NCBI GenBank assembly: GCA_938001995.1
Contig: CALLAV010000050.1
Span: 1 to 12,275, forward strand
Source of the DNA: an uncultured Amylibacter sp.
GTDB taxonomy: Bacteria > Pseudomonadota > Alphaproteobacteria > Rhodobacterales > Rhodobacteraceae
DNA: 12,275 bases
Direction: 5' to 3'
The notes beneath the pieces are model-generated. The model had not been told where the DNA came from and did no database searches. It was given only the letters and a program-made list of their open reading frames with translations. The first letter of the stretch is position 1. Each line of letters starts with the position of its first letter. Shown piece by piece: positions 6,086 to 12,275 of this stretch. A program made the position numbers and the translations under genes.

Positions 6086-9000
6086 ATGGACCTCGCTAAA
6101 TTTGCGTTAGAGAAGCGGCTTATCTCTGCGATCGCAACGTTACTGATCCTTGTTTCTGGGTATTTTGCTTACACAGCTTTGCCGCGATTTGAAGATCCAG
6201 AGTTTGTGATCAGACAAGCCCAAATTGTGACTCCATACCCCGGGGCCACGGCCAAAGAAGTCGCTGAAGAAGTGACGGATGTCATAGAGACGGCGTTGCA
6301 ACAACTTCAAGGTGTCAAAGAAGTCCGCTCTGTTTCATCCCCAAGTCTGAGCAACGTCTCTATCGAGTTCACTATTGCGAGCACAAAAGACTATGACGCG
6401 CTGTACCAACGTTTTGCCCAAATGCGGGCTAAGGTCGATGATGCCCAAACCAATCTTCCGCCAAACGCGCTCGAAAGTACGGTGTTTGATGATTTTGGTG
6501 ATGTGTTTGCCCTATATTTTGGGATCGTCGGTGATGGGTATTCTCTTAGTGAATTACACCAATACGCCAAAGATCTTCAAAGGGACCTTGTAACGGTTCC
6601 AGGCGTGTCAAAAATTACCCTCTCTGGGGTGCAGGACGATGTCGTTTACGTGGAATATGCGCCAGCACGTTTGATCGAATTGGGCCTCGCGCCGAGCCAA
6701 ATCGCGGACATCCTGACGGGTCAAAACTTGGTTTCACCTGCGGGCTCTTTGGTTGCAGGAAATCAGCGCCTTGAATTGCGACCCACCTCCGCGGTGGCTT
6801 CCTTAGAAGACTTGGGCGCGCAGTTGATCACGAACCCACAGACCGGCGTTGCGTTCCGTCTTTCAGATATCGCAACCATTTCGCGCGGCATTAAAGAGCC
6901 GGCAACCTCTTTACTGTTTCGCGATGGGCGACCCGCGATTGGGATCGGCATTTCCAACACCATCGGTGGGAACGTTGTGAACATGGGCGAGGCCGTGAAG
7001 GCGCGGATGGAAAATTTGATTTCCGAGCGCCCGATAGGAATCGAAGTATTGCCGATTTCGGATCAGTCATCGAGCGTCAAAGCGTCCGTGAATGACTTTG
7101 TTTTGAACGTTGCATTGGCGTTGGTCATCGTTGTGGGAACGTTGCTGATCTTTATGGGGCTGCGGTCTGGTATTTTGATGGGTGGCATCCTGATGGTGAC
7201 TGTCGCAGGCACCTTAATGGGGATGTATCTTTATGGACTCGACATGCAACGGATTTCGTTGGGCGCACTTATTATTGCGCTTGGTATGCTGGTGGATAAC
7301 GCCATCGTGGTGGTCGAAGGTACGCTTGTGCGTGTCCAAAAAGGGGAAAGCCCTGCATCCGCCAGCCAATCAGTCGTTGCACAGACCAAGTGGCCGTTGT
7401 TGGGAGGCACGGTGGTTGGGTTCTTGGCGTTTTCGCCCATCGGGTTTTCGCCTGACAACACAGGGGAATTTGCAGGTAGTTTGTTTTGGACCATTGCCAT
7501 CGCGCTGTTGTTTTCATGGTTGGTTGCGATCTGGCTGACACCCTATTTCTGCACGCTGATGTTAAAATCAGGAAAAGTTACCGAAAAACCTGAAAATGCA
7601 ATGCTGCGTGGGTATCGTCGGCTTTTGGGCACAGCAATCCGCGTTCGGTTTATCACTGTCGCCGTTGTCATAGGATTGTTCGTTTCAGCAATCGCTATGT
7701 TTAGCCAAGTCCCAGCGGGGTTCTTTCCTTCGTCCACGCGCGCGCAATTTGTTGTGGATTACTTTTTGCCCAACGGCACAGATATCACCCAAACGGAAGC
7801 CGACCTGTTGCGCGTCGATGAATACATTCGCACGAAGGACGGCGTGACGGGAACAAACCTAGCGGTTGGTTCGGGGCACACGCGATTTATGCTGACCTAT
7901 GATAGCGAAGATGCCAGCCCGTCCTATGGCCAACTTCTGGTGGATGTCGAAGACTACAGACAGATAGAAGACCTGCGCGCGGAAATTCAGGGATGGATCG
8001 ATTCCGAATTCCCAAACGCTGCGGCGAAGGTGTGGAAGTTCATTCTTGGTCCAAGCGGTGGCTCTAAAGTGGAGGCACAGTTTCGCGGGCCTGATGCCGC
8101 GGTTTTACGAGACTTGGCAGAGCAAGCAAAACAGATCATGGCTGACGCTGGTGCCATTGCCATCAAAGACGATTGGCGCGAACAGGTCCCTATCATTCGC
8201 CCTGCAATTAACGTGGCGAATGCAAGGCGGTTGGGTCTGACGCAGGGCGAGATTTCTGGTGCGCTTTACGGCCATCTTTCAGGGTCGAGCGTGGGGACAT
8301 TTCGGGAAGGGGATAACCTTCTGGACATCATTATGCGCCCCGTAGAAAGCGCAAGAAACGATCCATCTGCCTTGCACGACATTCAGATTTTCAGTCAGAT
8401 CGCGGGCGGATACATTCCCGCAACCCAAGTTGTCGACAGCTTCAATGTGGTTTTCGAGGCCGGAAACTTGCGCCGCATTGACCGCGAATTGGCAATCACC
8501 GCACAATCTGACAACGCGCCGGGCGTCTTGTCTGGCGATCTATTCGACCAGGTGCGTGGGCCAATTGAGGAAATCAATTTACCACCGGGTTACGCATTCG
8601 AATGGAAGGGCGAATTTGGCAGTTCGGCCGAAGCGAATGCAGGGTTGGCCGCCACGATGCCCCTAGGTTTTGGGGCAATGATCCTTGTTGTTCTGTTCTT
8701 GTTTAATGCAATCAGACAGCCGCTTATCATCTTTCTAACAGTTCCTTTGGCCCTCATTGGTGTCATTTGGGGGCTGGCTGGAACACAAACGCCGCTGGAA
8801 TTTATGGCAATCCTCGGTGTGTTATCGCTTACAGGGATGCTCATCAAAAATGCGATTGTGTTGATTGACGAAACAGACAGCCAGATTGGCGAGGGCAAAG
8901 CCCGTATGCAAGCGGTCATCGATGCTGCCGTCAGCCGTGTGAGACCCGTTTCCTTAGGTGTGCTGACTACGGTGTTGGGCGTGTTGCCATTGCTGTGGGA

Positions 9001-9124
9001 CCCATTTTTCAAATCACTCGCAGTGGTCATCATTGCAGGACTTAGCTTCGCAACACTTCTTACGCTGATTGTGGTTCCCGCTCTTTATACAATTTTCTTT
9101 CAGGTGAAGGCTGACGAAACCTAA
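6086..9124 (+). CDS. RND efflux permease (HAE1/AcrB-like)
   Basis: This 1012-residue inner-membrane proton-driven pump is slightly shorter than AcrB (1049). It has the duplicated layout: helix 1 at about 10-32, a large periplasmic loop with porter subdomains (about 33-335), helices 2-6 from about 337, a second periplasmic half, and a final helix bundle from about 865 to the C-terminus. In helix 4 the proton-relay motif reads GMLVDNAIVVVEG: Asp404 is kept, but the second Asp of AcrB (D408) is Asn405. In helix 10 the essential lysine is present as Lys921 (GMLIKNAIVLID). FPSSTRAQF and APGVLSGDLF-type segments are also family-like. ATG 6086 has GGGGGATAAGG just upstream and starts four bases after the adaptor's stop; a TTG at 6062 would add eight residues overlapping the adaptor. 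No TolC-type gene or local TetR regulator accompanies the pair. Substrate is unknown. Confidence 0.95.
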   Translation: MDLAKFALEKRLISAIATLLILVSGYFAYTALPRFEDPEFVIRQAQIVTPYPGATAKEVAEEVTDVIETALQQLQGVKEVRSVSSPSLSNVSIEFTIASTKDYDALYQRFAQMRAKVDDAQTNLPPNALESTVFDDFGDVFALYFGIVGDGYSLSELHQYAKDLQRDLVTVPGVSKITLSGVQDDVVYVEYAPARLIELGLAPSQIADILTGQNLVSPAGSLVAGNQRLELRPTSAVASLEDLGAQLITNPQTGVAFRLSDIATISRGIKEPATSLLFRDGRPAIGIGISNTIGGNVVNMGEAVKARMENLISERPIGIEVLPISDQSSSVKASVNDFVLNVALALVIVVGTLLIFMGLRSGILMGGILMVTVAGTLMGMYLYGLDMQRISLGALIIALGMLVDNAIVVVEGTLVRVQKGESPASASQSVVAQTKWPLLGGTVVGFLAFSPIGFSPDNTGEFAGSLFWTIAIALLFSWLVAIWLTPYFCTLMLKSGKVTEKPENAMLRGYRRLLGTAIRVRFITVAVVIGLFVSAIAMFSQVPAGFFPSSTRAQFVVDYFLPNGTDITQTEADLLRVDEYIRTKDGVTGTNLAVGSGHTRFMLTYDSEDASPSYGQLLVDVEDYRQIEDLRAEIQGWIDSEFPNAAAKVWKFILGPSGGSKVEAQFRGPDAAVLRDLAEQAKQIMADAGAIAIKDDWREQVPIIRPAINVANARRLGLTQGEISGALYGHLSGSSVGTFREGDNLLDIIMRPVESARNDPSALHDIQIFSQIAGGYIPATQVVDSFNVVFEAGNLRRIDRELAITAQSDNAPGVLSGDLFDQVRGPIEEINLPPGYAFEWKGEFGSSAEANAGLAATMPLGFGAMILVVLFLFNAIRQPLIIFLTVPLALIGVIWGLAGTQTPLEFMAILGVLSLTGMLIKNAIVLIDETDSQIGEGKARMQAVIDAAVSRVRPVSLGVLTTVLGVLPLLWDPFFKSLAVVIIAGLSFATLLTLIVVPALYTIFFQVKADET

Positions 9125-9417
9125 AGCACAGCGTTGATTAAGATGGCCCTTGAAGCGGGACACAGCCATAGAGACAACGGTCTTTGGTTGTTTCTGGTCT
9201 CGACTAACACTGGGGGAATTAACAGATGGCAGTCCCTAGGTCTGCACAATTTTTCGCATAAATGTTTGAAAGTTATTATATAAAAACTTAGTTGTGATTT
9301 TGTTACCTCAATTTTTACCACGCTAGACTGTGAAAACGCTTTACTGTGTCAAAAAATTATTTGATTTACTTTCAACACCCACTCACGGGCGTATCCCTTA
9401 GCCCTCTCTTTACGCCG
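9125..9417. other. convergent intergenic region, AT-rich
   Basis: No gene is seen between the permease and the convergent RTX protein gene. Base composition drops sharply in GC from about 9240 onward. Weak hairpins that might end transcription are AGAGACAAC/GTTGTTTCT (9170-9178 with 9187-9195, one G-U pair) on the permease side, AAGTT/AACTT (9270-9274 with 9285-9289), and GGCGTA/TACGCC (9388-9393 with 9411-9416) next to the RTX stop codon. None has a classical stem plus T tract. Confidence 0.4.
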
Positions 9418-11556
9418 TCAGAAAAGGAAATCTGAATAAGATAATGTGGCAGCATCGACATTCTCGAGTACAATGAAAGGCTTAACACTTTGGCCCTGTT
9501 TAATCTGACCGTCATAAAAAAGCGCAATCTCCGTGTCCGCACCGTTTTGAACGGCATCGAATTTCACGGTCCCAATCTCATTGTAAGCGAAACACTTTGA
9601 TAAACCCACAAAACTCCCATTAAGGCTAAATGAGAAAAATTCTGCGAGCATTGTTAAGCTTGTCAGGTCAATTTTATCTATCCCTGCTTCAAAATCAGTT
9701 ATGATGTCGTGGGCCGTAAGTGAGGCAAAGATAAATTCATCGGCACCAGAGCCGCCTGTAAGCAAATTCTCTCCAACGCCCCCTTGTACGATGTCCGCCC
9801 CGTCACCTCCGTTCACTCTATCATCTCCATCGCCTCCAAAGAGGGAGTCATTACCATGACCACCAAAGAGAATGTCATTTCCCATGTTGCCCTCGATCAG
9901 GTCATCAGAGTTTCCTCCAACTAACGTGTCTTGGGTTTCATTGCCCCAAAGATGTAAGTAGCCCGTTCCAGGGTCGGCCTTCGCAACAATTATCCTTACA
10001 ACCTCAAAAGCAGAAAGCGAAATTTCCAAATAGCCATTTGAAAAATCGATATTTTCGCGAATGGTCCCGGTATCAGTAATTCTTTCAACCCACACATGAG
10101 AAACAGCTCCAAAATTGGAGAATTCAATTCTTTGACCGACTACCTCAGCACCGTTCGCCGAGAGAAATATTACTCCTTTTGCGTCATCTTCGAATGCGTA
10201 TGCTGCATAAGTGCTAGTAGACCCTTCATCCATTAGCGATGTTTCAATTTGAAAAGTACCAATCAGAGATTCTGACATCAATCGGTACGCCTCAAAGTAT
10301 GGAGCATAGGAGATTTGACCATTTTCTACTGTTGATGAATTTGTGCCATTCCCAATCCAAGAACCAATCCCCCAGTTGGCTGCATAGTCAAAACCCATTT
10401 CAAACAATCCAGAGAAAAGAGAAAGGGTCGCCCCAGCGGCAATTAGGTCGTGGTTGCCAGTATTGCCCGATAACGCACTCCAAGCGGGCATAAAGTGCTC
10501 GATGGCGTCTGGGTCTCCACCCACCGAAGCAATAAGTGAGAGCATCTTTGCATAGGATTGATTAATCACCCAGCTATGTTCAATTTCGTTGATATCGTCC
10601 AATTCAACGGACAAGCCATGGTGAATCGCTTTTACAATATCTACTTCTGCAAACAAAAATTTCTTGTTCATGATTTGAAAATTTTCTTCGAGTGCATCGA
10701 TCCATACTGGACCACCTACTTGAATAGCGACTTTGAATGAAACATTGGGATGGGAGTCTCTAAATGCGTGAACCGCTTCCAAACATGCCATCGCATATGC
10801 TGAATAGGTGTCAAAATCATTCGGTGAATCTGGTGTTGCAAAATTCGAGTTCCACCCAAAAAAATCCTCATTACCAATTTCAAGGATGAACTCACTCGGC
10901 AGATTTCCATCGTTGTATATGGCATTTAAAAAGAGGTTTTCTAGAAACCCTTCCACATCGCTTTTTAGAGCGCCGTAATGTACGTGGTCAGAAGCCACAA
11001 ATGGTATTTCCAAGTCTGTGTCATCATCTGTGTTCCTATTAACTGGTGCCTTAAGATACTGAAATTCCGGCAGAACCATAGAATACGAGCAGTTTGAGAT
11101 TATCGCTTTTTTTAATGACTCGCTAAATCCAACGTGTCCTTCCGAGATCAAGCCAGGGTGCAACAAATCCGGGTAGCTTAAGCTGAAAGCAGCATAATTG
11201 GACAACGCGTCTAAGAAGGTTTGAGTTATAGCTCCATCAAAAGAAGTGGTTGGGTCAAACGGATTCGGGTTAGACCCATTATTGAAGTCATTGTGATCAA
11301 ACTCCCAAATACCATTTACTTGATGAGCAAAGCCATCGGGTAGCTCTCCGTCAGGGTATCTAACTAAATTCAATGCCGAATAATCTGCGACGATATCAAA
11401 GTGGTCGCCATATTCAACGTTGGCATCACCCGACGGATTAGGTTGGGTATCTATCAAAATTCCTCCAAACAGTGTTGGAGGAATCTCTTGGCTGAACTCG
11501 CTTGAGTTTGGCATCGTCACATAATTCGTGTCTGCAAAATTTAGAACCAGCGTCAT
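9418..11556 (-). CDS. RTX-repeat protein with glycoside-hydrolase-like domain, probable type I secretion substrate
   Basis: The protein has 712 residues from ATG 11556; a GAGG seven bases upstream decides this start over TTG 11568. It has no signal peptide. The first ~420 residues look like a clan GH-A type barrel: NLVRYPDGELPDG (63-75), then FILEIGNEDFFGWN (223-236), where Asn229-Glu230 is the typical Asn-Glu acid/base pair. IEHFMPAWS (352-360) offers Glu353 as candidate nucleophile, and GFDYAANWGIGSW (388-400) follows as in such barrels. A beta-sandwich-like stretch covers about 430-525. Residues about 536-606 hold RTX nonapeptides (GNDILFGGHGNDSLFGGDG and neighbours), binding calcium once outside the cell. 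Residues 607-712, ending YSDFLF, resemble a type I secretion target region. A secreted polysaccharide-degrading enzyme is the best inference; the exact family and substrate are not determined. The gene is markedly AT-richer than the efflux operon. No ABC secretion genes are nearby. Confidence 0.8.
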   Translation of the reverse strand: MTLVLNFADTNYVTMPNSSEFSQEIPPTLFGGILIDTQPNPSGDANVEYGDHFDIVADYSALNLVRYPDGELPDGFAHQVNGIWEFDHNDFNNGSNPNPFDPTTSFDGAITQTFLDALSNYAAFSLSYPDLLHPGLISEGHVGFSESLKKAIISNCSYSMVLPEFQYLKAPVNRNTDDDTDLEIPFVASDHVHYGALKSDVEGFLENLFLNAIYNDGNLPSEFILEIGNEDFFGWNSNFATPDSPNDFDTYSAYAMACLEAVHAFRDSHPNVSFKVAIQVGGPVWIDALEENFQIMNKKFLFAEVDIVKAIHHGLSVELDDINEIEHSWVINQSYAKMLSLIASVGGDPDAIEHFMPAWSALSGNTGNHDLIAAGATLSLFSGLFEMGFDYAANWGIGSWIGNGTNSSTVENGQISYAPYFEAYRLMSESLIGTFQIETSLMDEGSTSTYAAYAFEDDAKGVIFLSANGAEVVGQRIEFSNFGAVSHVWVERITDTGTIRENIDFSNGYLEISLSAFEVVRIIVAKADPGTGYLHLWGNETQDTLVGGNSDDLIEGNMGNDILFGGHGNDSLFGGDGDDRVNGGDGADIVQGGVGENLLTGGSGADEFIFASLTAHDIITDFEAGIDKIDLTSLTMLAEFFSFSLNGSFVGLSKCFAYNEIGTVKFDAVQNGADTEIALFYDGQIKQGQSVKPFIVLENVDAATLSYSDFLF
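9720..9950 (-). repeat. RTX calcium-binding nonapeptide repeats (within the gene)
   Basis: About seven imperfect copies of the GGxGxDxux unit are encoded here: GGNSDDLIE, GNMGNDILF, GGHGNDSLF, GGDGDDRVN, GGDGADIVQ, GGVGENLLT and GGSGADEFI. They are consecutive with no gap. The GVGEN unit has Glu in place of the usual Asp. Such arrays form calcium-loaded beta-rolls and are a hallmark of type I secreted proteins. Confidence 0.85.
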
Positions 11557-11595
11557 TTGATACCTCAAAATGGTGAAATATTTTGACCCTCTTGC

Positions 11596-11868
11596 CTAAT
11601 CTTGAATGGTGAGCTTCTTGTTAATTTGCTGCGGACACTTAGTGGAAATTTTAGCTCCATTTTTAAAAAAACTGAACATTTCATCGACCACAAGTTCCTT
11701 CTTTGTTTCGGAAACAGACCAAATCAAATTGGAACGATATCCCAACTTTAATAAGCCGAGCCTCTTCAAATCAAAAATGCTAAGTTCGCGGAACTGACTT
11801 GTCGTGGGCTTCGAAAACAATTGGCTAGACTCCATTTTCCTTAGTGTAAAATGGGGGTCGTGACTCAC
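11596..11868 (-). CDS. 90-residue protein of unknown function, GTG start
   Basis: Translation from GTG 11868 gives MSHDPHFTLRKMESSQ... ending KKLTIQD. The gene is well supported by its ribosome binding site: AAGGAGG (11880-11874) lies five bases before the GTG, the strongest Shine-Dalgarno in the window. The protein is basic, has no signal peptide or membrane segment, and one cysteine. The central part, ELSIFDLKRLGLLKLGYRSN followed by LIWSVS, resembles the start of a small family I recall from proteobacteria (pattern L-x-I-R-x-L-x-R-x-G-L-L-x-P-G, then W-x-W-S) that normally continues into a cysteine-rich zinc ribbon. No such ribbon follows here, so this may be a truncated relative; that link is uncertain. 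Its stop lies 39 bases before the RTX gene start on the same strand, so the two probably form an operon. Confidence 0.6.
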   Translation of the reverse strand: MSHDPHFTLRKMESSQLFSKPTTSQFRELSIFDLKRLGLLKLGYRSNLIWSVSETKKELVVDEMFSFFKNGAKISTKCPQQINKKLTIQD

Positions 11869-11961
11869 CCCACCCTCCTTTCAATTAACAGATATCTCAT
11901 ACAACACGAATGTCGGGGGTTTTGTACGCAAGCCGCTGTGAACAACGCATGGAGGGTGAGC

Positions 11962-11988
11962 ATGAAAATTCCTTCGCCTCAGGCCTAA
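11962..11988 (+). other. nine-codon reading frame with strong ribosome binding site (leader peptide or truncated gene start)
   Basis: GGAGGG at 11951-11956 stands five bases before ATG 11962, an excellent initiation context. The frame encodes MKIPSPQA and then stops with TAA. It is either a leader peptide or the surviving start of a disrupted gene. No downstream partner gene is visible in the window. Confidence 0.25.
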
Positions 11989-12134
11989 ATTGTTCCGCCC
12001 TATGATGATTAAGGTCTTCAGGCAGGCCTGTTACTCGAGTGCCCATAGGTTAAATTACTGCGTAGCAAGACTTAGCAAGCTTACATTGTTGTCTTCAATT
12101 ATTTTAGCACTTGGTGAATGAACGTCAGCTTTAG

Positions 12135-12275
12135 GGACAAAGTGCCTATCCGCAGAAAATCAGGGTAGTTCACCAGGCCTTTTATCAAGCTAGAGTAAAG
12201 TTCTTGGAAGGCGGAGATACATCTCAAAGCAGTGGCGTTACACTTAAAGCTGGATTTGATTTGGCAAATATTCGC
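12135..12275 (+). other. reading frame open at the right edge, possible partial or decayed gene
   Basis: After a TAG at 12132 the plus strand stays open for 47 codons to the edge. It encodes GQSAYPQKIRVVHQAF, then YQARVKFLEGG, then DTSQSSGVTLKAGFDLANIR, which has a protein-like composition. No ATG or GTG start with a ribosome binding site is visible, so it may be the interior of a gene whose front is broken. The opposite strand is also open from the edge to TAA at 12099 (58 codons), with a less protein-like, Leu/Ser/Cys-rich product. Which strand codes, if either, cannot be settled here. Confidence 0.25.

Larger units (their letters stand above)
11869..12275. other. region without a confident gene
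   Basis: About 400 bases upstream of the 90-residue gene hold no convincing complete gene. Seen here: the promoter region of the minus-strand operon (no clear consensus boxes), an AGATATCT palindrome (11890-11897), a nine-codon frame with a strong ribosome binding site (11962-11988), a 39-codon plus-strand frame (12002-12121, MMIKVFRQAC..., no ribosome binding site) and frames open at the right edge on both strands. The density of short broken frames suggests decayed or rearranged DNA. Confidence 0.4.

Noticed and set aside
7231..9033. Minus-strand frames opposite the RND permease
   Set aside because: They mirror the hydrophobic permease codons and encode Thr/Pro/Asn-rich, motif-free products.
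9388..9416. Hairpin GGCGTA/TACGCC as a terminator of the RTX gene
   Set aside because: Six pairs with a 17-base loop and no adjacent T tract are too weak for a separate terminator call; it is only mentioned in the intergenic entry.
9720..9950. CRISPR-like or tandem DNA repeat
   Set aside because: The periodicity comes from degenerate RTX nonapeptide codons in frame; the DNA copies are not identical and have no spacers.
11869..12275. tRNA, integrase attachment site or insertion-sequence ends
   Set aside because: No cloverleaf, tRNA 3' end, paired terminal inverted repeats or transposase motif could be found by eye.

Overview
The window looks like chromosomal DNA from a marine alphaproteobacterium, most likely Rhodobacterales (Roseobacter group). 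This is inferred from moderate-to-high GC in the left three quarters, the gene style, and a calcium-binding RTX protein with no signal peptide. No rRNA, tRNA, CRISPR array or intact insertion sequence was seen.

Left part (1-2827): a periplasmic gamma-glutamyltransferase runs leftward off the window edge. It is divergent from a Tat- or Sec-exported serine hydrolase of the beta-lactamase/penicillin-binding fold. The 229-base region between them is dense in dyad symmetry: a 24-bp palindrome, then interleaved inverted repeats.

Middle (2828-4628): two tandem hairpins separate the hydrolase from a regulator with seven predicted membrane segments and a C-terminal AraC DNA-binding domain. A small lipoprotein and a small glycine-rich membrane protein follow on the same strand. 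A perfect 8-bp inverted repeat covers the junction between the regulator's stop codon and the lipoprotein. A second pair of tandem hairpins (4639-4713) closes the unit. A possible reading is a surface-sensing module: an exported serine hydrolase, a membrane-tethered AraC regulator and two tiny envelope proteins.

Efflux operon (4843-9124): a periplasmic adaptor and an RND permease sit 4 bases apart. No outer-membrane channel gene is present, so the pump would have to use a TolC encoded elsewhere.

Right part (9125-12275): base composition becomes clearly more AT-rich, suggesting acquired DNA. Two minus-strand genes form a likely operon. The first is a 90-residue protein with a perfect Shine-Dalgarno and a GTG start. 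The second is a 712-residue protein that joins a glycoside-hydrolase-like barrel to RTX calcium-binding repeats and a probable type I secretion signal. The last 400 bases hold only fragments: a nine-codon reading frame with a strong ribosome binding site, and reading frames open on both strands at the right edge.
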